Part shown: in pieces, positions 16,612 to 25,737 of the stretch | Layout of the letters: each line of letters begins with the position of its first letter | Position numbering within the stretch: position 1 is the first letter of the stretch | Assembly: GCF_011250555.1 (NCBI RefSeq) | Contig: NZ_JAANMZ010000026.1 | Span: forward strand, 1 to 64,000 | DNA: 64,000 bases | Reading direction: 5' to 3' | Origin: Bacillus sp. MM2020_4 | GTDB lineage: Bacteria > Bacillota > Bacilli > Bacillales > Cytobacillaceae | Translations under genes and position numbers: made by a program | Notes under the pieces: generated by a model | What the model was told of the DNA's origin: nothing | The model's input: only the letters and a program-made list of their open reading frames with translations | The model's database searches: none

Positions 16612-16621
16612 GAGATATCTC
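16612..16621. promoter_or_regulatory. GAGATATCTC palindrome in the MFS/YeiL divergent promoter
   Basis: A perfect 10-bp palindrome in the 80-bp divergent region. It is a weak operator candidate for the adjacent Crp/Fnr-type regulator; no TGTGA-N6-TCACA site is present. Confidence 0.3.
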
Positions 16622-16639
16622 ATATTTTGGAGGAGATTG

Positions 16640-17311
16640 ATGGAAATTTACAACAATGAGAAAAGGCAGCGCTTTTTGGAGGAATATTCGATTAGCTATT
16701 TGTTTTCTTTTCCGATTGAAGAGTTTCTGGAAGTGCATGAATATGAACGAGATGAATGGATTATCCAAGAAGGCATGCGTCCGGATTTCTTGTTTTATGT
16801 CATTGAAGGAAAAGCGAAAATTTATGTGACGCATCAGAATGGAAAGGTTTCCTTAATTAATTTTATCAAGGAGGAAGATTTTTTCGGGGAAATGGAATTA
16901 TTACATCCAATTTATTATACGAAAGGAATTCAAGCCTCCACGACGACGATTTGCTATGCAATTCCTTATCATCGCTGCCGCACCAAAATGCTCGAGGATG
17001 CTGCCTTTCTTCGTGAACTGGCGAAGTTCTTAAGTATAAAATCTACACAAATGGCGGCCAAATACACACAAAGCCTTTCTTTCCCGCTAGAAAACCGACT
17101 TGCCGAGTTTATTTTGCAAACGGCAGATGAGGAGATCTATAAGGAGAAACACGTCACTGTTTGTGACTTTTTAGGCGTCTCCTACCGTCACTTATTATAT
17201 GTACTGGCACAATTCTGTGATAAAGGCTATTTGCAAAAGGTTGGACGTCACTATCGAATCTTACAGCCCAACGAATTAAATATGCTTGCCAGGGTATTGA
17301 TGAATGAATAA
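16640..17311 (+). CDS. Crp/Fnr family regulator, YeiL-like
   Basis: 223 aa. Cyclic-nucleotide-binding-like beta barrel (WIIQEGMRPDFLFYVIEGKAKIYV, FFGEMELL) at residues 35-100, a dimerisation helix, then a C-terminal helix-turn-helix (VTVCDFLGVSYRHLLYVLAQFCDKGYLQKVGRHYRIL). The YeiL branch fits best by layout and by the VCDFLGVSYRHL recognition helix. Only a few Cys are present, so no clear Fe-S motif is seen. ATG 16640 follows TTTGGAGGAG. It is divergent from the MFS gene and upstream of an EamA exporter. Confidence 0.82.
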   Translation: MEIYNNEKRQRFLEEYSISYLFSFPIEEFLEVHEYERDEWIIQEGMRPDFLFYVIEGKAKIYVTHQNGKVSLINFIKEEDFFGEMELLHPIYYTKGIQASTTTICYAIPYHRCRTKMLEDAAFLRELAKFLSIKSTQMAAKYTQSLSFPLENRLAEFILQTADEEIYKEKHVTVCDFLGVSYRHLLYVLAQFCDKGYLQKVGRHYRILQPNELNMLARVLMNE

Positions 17312-17369
17312 CTCCGTTTTTTTACTATAAGTAAGTTTCCTTATATTATAAACATTTCTAGGAAGGGTT

Positions 17370-17404
17370 TGACTCGATTCGTGGCGAAGTAAGAATCGGA
17401 GTCA
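17370..17404. other. Imperfect hairpin between yeiL-like and eamA genes
   Basis: TGACTCGATTC pairs with GAATCGGAGTCA (one bulge). It precedes the EamA ribosome-binding site and has a weak T tail, so it may be a terminator or leader structure. Confidence 0.4.
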
Positions 17405-17434
17405 TTCCCATTTTTGGAAATAGAGGTGCATAAA

Positions 17435-18385
17435 ATGGAAAAACTGACGAGTATAAGAGTGTACATGATGACAATTGCCGGTGCGGTATGTTGGGGACTA
17501 ATTGGTTTATTGATTGCTCCATTGTATGCCCGTGGCTTCACGGCTTGGGACGTAGTGGCCATTCGGGGCATTTTTACCTTTGTGATCTTAATTCTAGTGA
17601 TGACAGCATTTTATCGTGAGCAGTTACGTACCAGATTAAAAGATCATCTTTTTTTTGCTTGTGCAGGAATTTTTAGTATCGCTTTATTTAATTTTTTTTA
17701 TTTTGAAGTTTTTTCTCAATCGAGTTTATCGCTTGCAGTAACACTTTTATATACTGGTCCGCTGTTTGTCACCATTCTGTCTCGTATCTTTTTTAAAGAG
17801 CCCTTGACCATTCGTAAAGGCTGGGCACTTGCACTTGCGATTACAGGGTGTGCATTTGTTGTCGGTCTACTGCCATTTGGCCAAGACGAGATACAAATGA
17901 AAACCTTGTTAATGGGGATTCTATCCGGATTTTGTTATGCGTTGTACAGTATTTTCAGTAAGCCTGTTACGAAGCGGTATTCTGCCTTGACCATAACAAC
18001 CTACACATTTCTTTATACGAGTCTATTTATGTTATTGACAAGTGATATAAGAAACAAGCTGGATCAATTTCAATATATAGATGTTTGGGTATCAGCGGTG
18101 TTGTTAGCGTTAGTAGCAACAGTTGCAGCTTTTCTTTTGTACACATCAGGACTTAAACATTTAGAAGCAAGTAAGGCTTCCATTTTGGCGACGATGGAAC
18201 CCATCATTGCAGTCATAACGGGTGTCCTTTTTCTTGGGGAACATCTACGGGGCTGGCAGGTGTTAGGGATCGCTCTGGTTTTGTATTCGGCCATCCTTGT
18301 TGCAGGTGGACGATTAAGGGTACAGAAAAGTGAGAAGAGGAAAGTCCAGGATGAGAGTAATAGAGCAGGAAAAGAGTGTTTATGA
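17435..18385 (+). CDS. EamA/DMT family transporter
   Basis: 316 aa, ten predicted membrane helices in two EamA repeats (first from IAGAVCWGLIGLLIAPLY, second from GILSGFCYALYSIFSKPV; the end of the second repeat is LEPI-like, ATMEPIIAVITGVLFLGEHL). Likely an exporter of amino acids or metabolites. The start at 17435 is behind AGAGGTG; an in-frame upstream ATG is not preceded by a ribosome-binding site. It may be cotranscribed with the YeiL-like regulator 123 bp upstream. Confidence 0.88.
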   Translation: MEKLTSIRVYMMTIAGAVCWGLIGLLIAPLYARGFTAWDVVAIRGIFTFVILILVMTAFYREQLRTRLKDHLFFACAGIFSIALFNFFYFEVFSQSSLSLAVTLLYTGPLFVTILSRIFFKEPLTIRKGWALALAITGCAFVVGLLPFGQDEIQMKTLLMGILSGFCYALYSIFSKPVTKRYSALTITTYTFLYTSLFMLLTSDIRNKLDQFQYIDVWVSAVLLALVATVAAFLLYTSGLKHLEASKASILATMEPIIAVITGVLFLGEHLRGWQVLGIALVLYSAILVAGGRLRVQKSEKRKVQDESNRAGKECL

Positions 18386-18469
18386 TGTGGTAGAAGAACT
18401 AAATATCGCGTTTACAAGGAATGAATGAAAATACTAGATTTCCCTCGGAAGGTTATTTTTGCCCATTCA

Positions 18470-18510
18470 TAAGAGAATCCCCATCTGTCTACCAGATGGG
18501 GATTCTCTTA
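18470..18510. terminator. Strong 18-bp perfect hairpin between convergent genes
   Basis: Arms 18470-18487 and 18493-18510 are perfectly complementary around a 5-nt loop (core AATCCCCATCTG). It lies between the EamA gene (+) and the TetR gene (-) and can serve both, though T-runs are weak. Confidence 0.7.
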
Positions 18511-18536
18511 TGGCTAAGGATCGGTCCCTTTTTATT

Positions 18537-19139
18537 CTAACTCTCAACCTTATTCCCATTTGTCATAGCTGGCAGCAAAACATGATCCACTAACTGCTTG
18601 ATGAATCGATCATCGACCGCATCCTTCATAAAAACGAGATGGTAACGTAATATCTCAAAAGGCAGCAACTTCACCATAGTACTAACCTCATGCTTGATTT
18701 CACCTCGTATACTAGCTCTCTCAATGATTTTTTCAATAACCAGCAAGTTGGAGACCGTCACTTTTTCTGACAAATAGGTAAATTCCGGATTCTCGATCAT
18801 TTCGGTTAAAAAACCTTTCAAGAATTCTGAGGAAAAGGCCAGTGAGTTTCTAACCCAATGTCGGCATAATGCTAGTAAATCACCACGAAGACTGCCTGTA
18901 TCAAAAGAGGCATTACCAACGCTTCCATTCCCGTCTTGAAAGGTCTTCCACCTGACTGCCTCATATAAAATGATGAAGGGTGATGACCAAGATCGATATA
19001 AGACACTTCGACTCGTTTGTGCCTTTTTAGCGATATTTTGAAACGTGATGGCTTTGTAGCCTTCGCTTTCTAATAGTTCAATGGCGCTTATATAAATCGC
19101 TTCTTTTAGTTCGTTACCACGACGTCGTTGCTGAACCAT
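18537..19139 (-). CDS. TetR/AcrR family regulator
   Basis: 200 aa. N-terminal TetR helix-turn-helix (AIELLESEGYKAITFQNIAKKAQTSRSVLYRSW) and a TetR_C-like ligand domain. It is divergent from the DHA2 exporter gene. Two matching AGATACA-N3-TGTAT(C/T)T palindromes lie in the shared promoter, so it very likely represses that exporter and itself. Confidence 0.92.
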   Translation of the reverse strand: MVQQRRRGNELKEAIYISAIELLESEGYKAITFQNIAKKAQTSRSVLYRSWSSPFIILYEAVRWKTFQDGNGSVGNASFDTGSLRGDLLALCRHWVRNSLAFSSEFLKGFLTEMIENPEFTYLSEKVTVSNLLVIEKIIERASIRGEIKHEVSTMVKLLPFEILRYHLVFMKDAVDDRFIKQLVDHVLLPAMTNGNKVES

Positions 19140-19163
19140 TTATATCACCTCGAAAAAACATTA

Positions 19164-19180
19164 AGATACAACATGTATTT
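19164..19180. promoter_or_regulatory. TetR operator candidate O1
   Basis: AGATACA-ACA-TGTATTT, one mismatch from the perfect palindrome of O2. It is close to the tetR start and is therefore the likely autoregulation site. Confidence 0.75.
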
Positions 19181-19229
19181 TATTTGTATTTTAACAAATA
19201 TTGTTGTATATTACTACTTGCAGCATTTA

Positions 19230-19246
19230 AGATACACCATGTATCT
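19230..19246. promoter_or_regulatory. TetR operator candidate O2
   Basis: AGATACA-CCA-TGTATCT, a perfect 7-bp inverted repeat, 19 bp before the exporter start. Centre-to-centre distance to O1 is 66 bp, about six helical turns. Confidence 0.8.
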
Positions 19247-19264
19247 AAAGAGGGAGGGATTGCG

Positions 19265-20677
19265 ATGAAAAAGGAAAAACAAGAAAAGCTTCCAAAAGAA
19301 GTGACCAGCGCAGCATGGGCAATCGCGATGGCTGCCATCGCACCAATGCTTGACACGACCATGGTTAATATTGGAATTAACAAATTAGGGCTGGATTTTC
19401 ATACATCACTCGAGATTATACAATGGGTAATTACAGGCTATGTGCTAGCACTTGCTGTAGCAGTGCCGGTGTCAGGCTGGCTTATGGATAAGTTTAACGG
19501 AAAAAAAGTATTACTAAATGCAGAGCTTGGCTTTATTCTTTCCAGTGTACTTGCCGGAATAAGTTGGAATATTGAGAGTTTAATAGCTTTTCGCCTATTA
19601 CAAGGGGTCAGTGCGGGGATCATTATTCCATTAATGACTACTTTATTGATGAAAGTCGCTGGTCCCGATATGCTTGGCCGATTGATGGCGGTGATTGGAA
19701 CGCCTATTATTCTTGGTCCACTGTTAGGGCCTGTTATCGGCGGGTTTATCATTCAATTAACGTCATGGCGTTGGATTTTCTTCATCAATATACCGTTTGG
19801 TTTAATCGCATTATATCTAGTTTCCAAACGCCTTGATGATTTTGAACCATTTAATTCAGACAGCAAAATTGATTGGGTAGGAATTATCCTCTTGGCGATT
19901 ATGAGTTCATCTATGATATTTGGGATTACACGAGCTGCCCACTTTGCTAGTTTTCATAACCACCAAACCTATTGGTATGTGGGTATTGGGTTAGTAACGA
20001 CTATCGCCTATGCCATTTATAATGTGAAAAGAAATAACAAAACAGTCATGCCACTCAATCTTTTTAAGCATAGAAGTTTTTCTGCAGCCATTATTGGGAT
20101 GTTTTTAGCCGGTTTGGCCACAAATGGTCCGATGCTTTTGCTTCCGCTGTTCTTCCAGAATATAAGAGGTTTTACACTAATTGAAGCTTCACTCGCTATG
20201 ATTCCACAAGGGGTAGGAATGCTTATTGCAAGGCCGATTATTGGGAAACTGATTGATAGGCTTGGTGCAAAGTTAGTCGTAATTGTGAGTCTAACCGTTT
20301 CACTAGTTGGTTCGATTCCATTTATCTTTATTGATGAAAAAACAAATTTTGTTCTGATCGCCATTGTTTTAGTTATTCGTGGAATCGGGGTTGGGGGTAT
20401 TACGATGCCTTTAATGAGTGATGTATATACGGGGCTTCAACAGGAACAAATTCCACAAGCCAGTATCGGTAGTCGAATTATTCAAAATGTCGGCTCGAGT
20501 TTTGGTTCAGCGGCTTTAGCTACTGTCGTGGCCACTGTCGTATCGGGGTTGAAACCAACGATTCCAACTATCCTTCATGGTTATCAAGTTGGTTTTCTCA
20601 TTTCAGTTATTGTGATTGGGGTTATGTTTATTCCTGCCTTGTTTTTAACGAATAAAAGGAAAGCTACAAATAATTAA
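19265..20677 (+). CDS. MFS drug exporter, DHA2 family (14 TM)
   Basis: About 470 aa. Motif C-like LGPLLGPVIGGFI, motif A-like GWLMDKFNGKKVLL, the early acidic motif MLDTTMVNIGINKL and SWRWIFFINIPFG are typical of EmrB/QacA proton antiporters. ATG 19265 follows AAGAGGGAGGG and overlaps no neighbour. Divergent TetR repressor with two operators. The substrates are unknown drugs, dyes or natural products. Confidence 0.92.
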   Translation: MKKEKQEKLPKEVTSAAWAIAMAAIAPMLDTTMVNIGINKLGLDFHTSLEIIQWVITGYVLALAVAVPVSGWLMDKFNGKKVLLNAELGFILSSVLAGISWNIESLIAFRLLQGVSAGIIIPLMTTLLMKVAGPDMLGRLMAVIGTPIILGPLLGPVIGGFIIQLTSWRWIFFINIPFGLIALYLVSKRLDDFEPFNSDSKIDWVGIILLAIMSSSMIFGITRAAHFASFHNHQTYWYVGIGLVTTIAYAIYNVKRNNKTVMPLNLFKHRSFSAAIIGMFLAGLATNGPMLLLPLFFQNIRGFTLIEASLAMIPQGVGMLIARPIIGKLIDRLGAKLVVIVSLTVSLVGSIPFIFIDEKTNFVLIAIVLVIRGIGVGGITMPLMSDVYTGLQQEQIPQASIGSRIIQNVGSSFGSAALATVVATVVSGLKPTIPTILHGYQVGFLISVIVIGVMFIPALFLTNKRKATNN

Positions 20678-20736
20678 CCTTCCAGGCCTCACTTAAAAAT
20701 AGATCTGGGGAGGAATCTCATAGAACTGTATTAAAA

Positions 20737-20765
20737 ATAGAAAACACCATCATGGTGTTTTCTAT
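20737..20765. terminator. Bidirectional terminator between two convergent DHA2 exporters
   Basis: 14-bp perfect arms (ATAGAAAACACCAT and its complement) around a single C. Flanking A/T tracts serve both strands. Confidence 0.75.
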
Positions 20766-20867
20766 ATTATTTTGGTCGGAGCCATATTGTTTCCTCGCTG
20801 CAGTGTGCCTACATCTAATTGTTTACTAATTTTTTAGGCTTAACTCCTCTATCATTTACCACCACGA

Positions 20868-22409
20868 CTACTCTACGAAATTTTCTTCATCAGACTTCGT
20901 GGACAGTACTTCTTTTTTCAAAAACCAACTCAAGATAAACGCAAGGATCGCAATGACAAACGAATACATGTATATATGCTGAAATGATTCAATGTATAAG
21001 GTTTTAATTTGTGTTAATAGCCCTGCCGGTAACCCGTGAGGAACACCCGCAGCAGCTAAACTTTTCATATTTGCTGCCATACTTTCAGGGAGTTTATCAC
21101 CTAAGCTTTGCAATTTGGATGTCAGCGTGGATGATAACAAATTTCCAAAAAGACTAACTCCTACTGTAGCACCTATCGTTTGGAATAACGGGACTGTCGC
21201 AAGGGCAATTCCTTTATGTTCCTTTTCGACAGACTCCTGAACAATGAGGTTATCCCCTCCAAATAAAACGCCTAACCCAAGACCTGTTATGAATAAGAAA
21301 ATAATAATTTGAACAATAGTTGTATCAATGCTCATATGAGAAAATAAGTAGAATCCGATCATTGGCATGATAAAGGCAATTCCAAATAGTTCCCGGTAGC
21401 GTACTTTTGTTAGTAGAAATCCACTAAGCATAGCCGACCCAACTGCTCCTACCATCATTGGCAATGTCAAGTAGCCAGCCTCTGTTGGAGTAAGTCCCAG
21501 CACGTTTTGTGCAAAATAGGGGAAGGAGGAAAAGGAGCCCATTAAGCCGATTCCTACAGTAAAGACAATTAATGATAATACAAGGATGTTGCGGTTTTTA
21601 AATAAATGCAAAGGAACAATGGGTTCTTTTACCTTTGTCTCGACCCAAATAAAAAGACCAATTAAAACGGCACCCATGCAAAGCAGACCAATAATGACCG
21701 GTGATCCCCATGTGTAACCATTATTTTCAACAAGAACGGGGGTGATCAGCAAGGAGACAATGGAAGCTACTAATAAAAATGCCCCGGCCCAATCTATCAC
21801 CACTTGTTTCTTGATTGCCGTCTCACGTAATCCACTTGCCAGAAGAAGTGCAGCAATGATTCCTACAGGAATATTAACAAAGAAAATCCAATGCCAACTT
21901 ACCTGATCGACAAAATATCCCCCCATTAATGGCCCTAATAACATGGGAATGAACATAATCGGCCCCATAAATCCTTGTACTTTTGCCCGCTGCTCAACGG
22001 GAAATAGATCACTTGAAATGGTCATAGCAAGCGGCATCAAGCCTCCAGCCCCCAAACCTTGAATCCCGCGTCCAATAAGGAGAAGAGTCATCGATTGTGA
22101 TAATCCGCAGACAATTGATCCACCTATGAAAAAGGCCATACTCATTAAATATATTTTTTTTCGGCCCATTAAATCCGCTAATTTCCCCAAAATGGGCATG
22201 AAGGCAGACATGGTTAACATATACACACCTCCGACCCATCCATACATAGCTAATCCGCCTAAATCACGAATGATTGTCGGCATGGCTGTATTCACAACGG
22301 TTTCATCCAACTCGGAAAAAATCAGTCCAATGATTAAACCCAGCATCACCAGAATTTTATTGCTCTTATCAGCTAAAGCTGGTTCCTTATACTTTGTAAT
22401 ACTTTCCAT
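20868..22409 (-). CDS. MFS drug exporter, DHA2 family (14 TM)
   Basis: 513 aa. FSELDETVVNTAMPTIIRDLGG (motif D1-like with the acidic residue), GKLADLMGRKKIYL (motif A), LLGPLMGGYFVDQVSWHWIFFVNIP (motif C) and a long C-terminal loop before the last helix are visible. It is similar in type but not in sequence detail to the exporter at 19265, so the two are paralogues from different subfamilies, not a fresh duplication. No regulator is adjacent on its 5' side. Confidence 0.9.
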   Translation of the reverse strand: MESITKYKEPALADKSNKILVMLGLIIGLIFSELDETVVNTAMPTIIRDLGGLAMYGWVGGVYMLTMSAFMPILGKLADLMGRKKIYLMSMAFFIGGSIVCGLSQSMTLLLIGRGIQGLGAGGLMPLAMTISSDLFPVEQRAKVQGFMGPIMFIPMLLGPLMGGYFVDQVSWHWIFFVNIPVGIIAALLLASGLRETAIKKQVVIDWAGAFLLVASIVSLLITPVLVENNGYTWGSPVIIGLLCMGAVLIGLFIWVETKVKEPIVPLHLFKNRNILVLSLIVFTVGIGLMGSFSSFPYFAQNVLGLTPTEAGYLTLPMMVGAVGSAMLSGFLLTKVRYRELFGIAFIMPMIGFYLFSHMSIDTTIVQIIIFLFITGLGLGVLFGGDNLIVQESVEKEHKGIALATVPLFQTIGATVGVSLFGNLLSSTLTSKLQSLGDKLPESMAANMKSLAAAGVPHGLPAGLLTQIKTLYIESFQHIYMYSFVIAILAFILSWFLKKEVLSTKSDEENFVE

Positions 22410-22592
22410 TCTATATCTCGCCCTTTCAACAATTGATAAACGGATTATATAAATTGTTTATGAACTGAATATGAACTTTAAACATAATAAAGGCGTTTAT
22501 TCAAGAAGGATTATGCACCCGGTTGTTGAAGTTAGTAATTGAAGGAAGTAATATGGTCGATAAAGGAAAAAGCCGACAGACAGGAGTTAGAT

Positions 22593-22721
22593 AAGATGAT
22601 AAAAGGTTTCGGAGGAATATTTTGGAGAACGAAAAATCTTGAGATTGGTAAAAAATGGTACAATGAAGTGTTGAAGATTGAAATAAATGATTGGAATATG
22701 ACTGTGGATAAAAGAGCCTAA
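22593..22721 (+). pseudogene. Truncated VOC/glyoxalase family gene
   Basis: From ATG 22593 the frame reads MIKGFGGIFWRTKNLEIGKK followed by WYNEVLKIE, the N-terminal betaalpha unit of a VOC-fold protein, and stops after about 42 residues where the family continues to about 120-140. Upstream in-frame sequence lacks a ribosome-binding site. The stop lies inside the terminator that follows, which suggests a deletion joined the gene start to an existing terminator. Confidence 0.65.
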
Positions 22722-22766
22722 ATAAACAAGACTTTATGCACTTCTTGTATATTTAGGCTCCTTTTT
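22714..22766 (+). terminator. Terminator overlapping the VOC remnant
   Basis: GAGCCTAAATA pairs with TATTTAGGCTC, with inner ACAAG/CTTGT pairing, followed by CTTTTTC. The arm overlaps the stop codon of the remnant. Confidence 0.7.
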
Positions 22767-22801
22767 CATTCATATAACATCTTGACATAAGAGGGCATAG
22801 G

Positions 22802-23785
22802 TTAATGGCAAACAATCACTTCTCTACTAAATAATCCTTTTTTAGAGACACCGCGGTCAATAATCGAAAAACCTGCTTTTAAGAGGATTTCATCGATGGG
22901 CTCAACGGTCACCACGACTACTTTTTCTGCAAACCCACGTGCACTTTGAAGCATTTCCAGCTGTTCTTCCGGGGTGATGACCGAACACAAATTATAAGGC
23001 AAATCAATAATGGCTACATCATAATGGCTAGTTATGTCACGAATATCCGCAACGTTTATTTCTCCTGTAAGACCAAAGTGTGCCATGTTTTCCCTTGCTC
23101 CGGGGATGATTAGCTTATTTCTGTCGCTTCCAACTATATCAATCCCCATTGATCGGGCTTCAACTAGGACAGTGCCAATTCCGCAGCAAGGATCAATGGC
23201 TTTAATCCCGTTTGGATTGGGGATAGCGATATTCACCACCGCCCTGGCAACACGTGTGCTAAGGGCAGTGGAGTATCCATTTGGCTTCTTTTGATGTCGG
23301 AACCAAACTGACTCACTTTTCAGATACTCCCCAAATACCCATTTTCTGTTTACATGCATGATGCCAAAAGACCGGATAGGGTGACGAAGATCTGCTATTC
23401 CGTTAATGTGTAATCCCATCTCTCGTTCAATGGTACGCCTTCTCTCGAATCCCTCGTTTTGACTTTTATTTTGGTTGTTATTTTTGACATAAGTGACTTT
23501 AAAGGTTGCCCCGTTTAGTTGTACTGCTTCCACCTGCTGATAAAGATTATCCAGACATTCCGCATCATATATCACACTCATTCTTTCTTTAATAAAAGGG
23601 CTTCGACTTGGATCCATTTTTACGAAGGTTTCCAAGACATTAGATGGGGACGTTTTGCCGAATAATGAACGCATTTCCAGCGCACATAAAGAGCGTTCAT
23701 CCTCAGAGCAGGCAAACGTATATATATAGGTCGTTTCATTTTGTGGAGTTAAATCTATGGCGGGATCAATCAGTAATTTATCTAT
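22802..23785 (-). CDS. TRM11-family SAM-dependent RNA methyltransferase, non-canonical start
   Basis: A UPF0020/TRM11-like methyltransferase: THUMP-like N-terminal part, then AIDPCCGIGTVLVEARSMG (SAM-binding), VGSDRN and catalytic DLPYN (NPPY-like). The first ATG is at 23674, but a reading frame with clear family character (YIYTFACSEDERSLCALEMRSLFG split across that point) extends upstream to a stop at 23798-23800 with no ATG, GTG or TTG. A GAGGTGA ribosome-binding site sits about 6 nt before an ATA at 23785. Either ATA (or ATT/CTG nearby) initiates, or the start codon has been lost and a shortened protein is made from 23674. Confidence 0.75.
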   Translation of the reverse strand: MDKLLIDPAIDLTPQNETTYIYTFACSEDERSLCALEMRSLFGKTSPSNVLETFVKMDPSRSPFIKERMSVIYDAECLDNLYQQVEAVQLNGATFKVTYVKNNNQNKSQNEGFERRRTIEREMGLHINGIADLRHPIRSFGIMHVNRKWVFGEYLKSESVWFRHQKKPNGYSTALSTRVARAVVNIAIPNPNGIKAIDPCCGIGTVLVEARSMGIDIVGSDRNKLIIPGARENMAHFGLTGEINVADIRDITSHYDVAIIDLPYNLCSVITPEEQLEMLQSARGFAEKVVVVTVEPIDEILLKAGFSIIDRGVSKKGLFSREVIVCH

Positions 23786-24011
23786 TTTGTCTTCACCTCA
23801 AAAGTTATCAATAACATTTATCTATTATACCAAGAAATGAGGCATTATAAAAAAACGTTTAAGAAGGAGAAATAATCAACTGCAAAGAATGTTTCATAAA
23901 CTCATTTACAAGATTTAATATTACGTGGTGGGGTATTAGGGAACCTCATACATACTATAGGTGATTTCTGGGGAAGGTATTTTTTAGGATAACTTTTTTT
24001 GGAGGCTACTC

Positions 24012-25034
24012 ATGGAAGAAAAGGAAAAACAGATTAGGCTAACAGCGGGTGAAATTGGTCAACTTTGGCTTCAGTACCTAAATGATAGTTCTAGCATATG
24101 TGTCCTGACATTTTTTCTAGAAAAAGTTGAGGATAGTGAAATTAAGCCTATAATTGAATTCTCTTTAGAATTATCAAAGTCACATATTCAAAAGATTACT
24201 GCCATTCTGACAGAGGAAGAAAATGTAGTTCCGCATGGTTTTACTATTAAAGAGGATGTGGATTTATCTGCTCCTAGACTTTATTCCGACAGTTTTGTAC
24301 TAAATTTTATAAACCAAATGTCTAAGGTTGGGCTTACAACGTATGCTGGTAGTGTTGGAACATCTGTAAGAAGTAATATTAAAGCCTATTACATGGATTG
24401 TCTTACAGAAACCATGCAATTATATGATAAGTCAACGGATTTATTATTGTCTAAAGGATTGTTTATCAGATCTCCAGGGCTGCCAAATTTAGAGAAGGTT
24501 GAATTTGTAAAAAAACAATGGTTTATGTTAGATGTGTTTGGAGAAAAGAGGCCCTTAGTTGCTGCAGAAGTCGATAATTTATTTGCGAATATGCAAAGAA
24601 ATGCTTTGGGTGTAGCTACACTTACGGGATTCAGTCAGGTTGCAAAGGATAAGGATGTAAAACAATTCTTTTTAAAGGGTTTAGAAGTTGGGAATAAACA
24701 TATTAGATTATTTAGAGGTAAGCTTGAGGAAAGTAAACTTCCAGCACCTATGGGATGGGATTCAGAAATAACAAATAGTACATCCCATACCTTTTCTGAT
24801 AAACTGATGATGTTCTTCACAAGTGGGTTGATTGCTCTAAGTGTTGGCTATTATGGTACAGCTGTTAGTCAAAGTCCTAGAGGTGATATTAGTGCAATGT
24901 ATAACAGACTATCCTTAGAAGTCCAAATGTATTCTGAAGATGGAGCTAATATCATGATAAAGAACGGATGGTTGGAACAGCCTCCAATGGCATCTGATAG
25001 AGATGAATTAATTAGGAAAAGGAATCAATTGTAA
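24012..25034 (+). CDS. DUF3231 family protein (two CotF-like ferritin-fold repeats)
   Basis: 340 aa. Two similar helical halves, each beginning with LTAGEIGQLWLQYLNDS or PLVAAEVDNLFANMQRNALGVATLTGFSQVAKD and ending in a long helical region with a Tyr/Met-rich segment. The family is common in spore formers and related to spore coat CotF and four-helix bundles. The function is unknown. GGAGGCTACTC precedes the ATG. Confidence 0.85.
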   Translation: MEEKEKQIRLTAGEIGQLWLQYLNDSSSICVLTFFLEKVEDSEIKPIIEFSLELSKSHIQKITAILTEEENVVPHGFTIKEDVDLSAPRLYSDSFVLNFINQMSKVGLTTYAGSVGTSVRSNIKAYYMDCLTETMQLYDKSTDLLLSKGLFIRSPGLPNLEKVEFVKKQWFMLDVFGEKRPLVAAEVDNLFANMQRNALGVATLTGFSQVAKDKDVKQFFLKGLEVGNKHIRLFRGKLEESKLPAPMGWDSEITNSTSHTFSDKLMMFFTSGLIALSVGYYGTAVSQSPRGDISAMYNRLSLEVQMYSEDGANIMIKNGWLEQPPMASDRDELIRKRNQL

Positions 25035-25047
25035 ATCGTAGGTAAAG

Positions 25048-25079
25048 TCCTTCTGTGTTTAACAGGAAGGATTTTTTTA
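25048..25079 (+). terminator. Intrinsic terminator after DUF3231
   Basis: TCCTTCTGT pairs with ACAGGAAGGA (one bulge), followed by T7. Confidence 0.75.
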
Positions 25080-25218
25080 TCAATTGAATTATCTCTTATA
25101 TAGTTTGAAGAGTGCATGTAAACCTGAAAATCTCGAACAACAGAAGTGGTATATAGTTTGTTTTTTTGGGATAAAGTTTTATGGAAGATATATTAAACGG
25201 ATTGATTAAAAGAGAAGA

Positions 25219-25737
25219 ATGGCGGAAAAAATAATGGCCGATAAAATCACTCATTCGGATAATTCATTTCGTTCTACATTCTTAGCCCGAAATGTATGGT
25301 CAGGTTTTTTGTTCGGGCTAGGGGTTGTTGCTTTTTTGGACGAAACGGTTTTTCATCAAATTTTACATTGGCACCATTTTTATGACAAGAGTACAGTGAA
25401 TATTGGTTTAGTCTCAGATGGTCTGTTTCATGCCTTTAGTTGGTTTGCAACCATCGGGGGATTATTCCTTCTAGCAGATCTAAGACGCAGAAAGGGATTT
25501 TGGTCAAAAAGGTGGATAGGTGGAATGTTTCTTGGGGGCGGGGGATTCCAGTTATATGATGGCACAATCCAGCACAAACTTATGAGGATCCATCAGATTC
25601 GTTATGTGGATAATGTGCTTATGTATGACATAACCTGGAATATAATCGCCACTGTTATGGTCATAATGGGCATTATACTAATTATTAGAACACAAAAGGA
25701 ACTAAAACAGATAAAGGTAGCTACTAATGCACAATGA
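25219..25737 (+). CDS. DUF2243 membrane protein
   Basis: 172 aa, four hydrophobic segments: NVWSGFLFGLGVVAFLDETVFHQILHWHHFY, GLFHAFSWFATIGGLFLLADL, GMFLGGGGFQLYDGTIQHKLMRIHQIRY, and a C-terminal helix. Conserved His, Asp and Trp at the membrane suggest metal or haem handling. The gene overlaps the next one by 11 bp. Two possible ATGs (25219, 25234) exist; neither has a strong ribosome-binding site. Confidence 0.85.
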   Translation: MAEKIMADKITHSDNSFRSTFLARNVWSGFLFGLGVVAFLDETVFHQILHWHHFYDKSTVNIGLVSDGLFHAFSWFATIGGLFLLADLRRRKGFWSKRWIGGMFLGGGGFQLYDGTIQHKLMRIHQIRYVDNVLMYDITWNIIATVMVIMGIILIIRTQKELKQIKVATNAQ

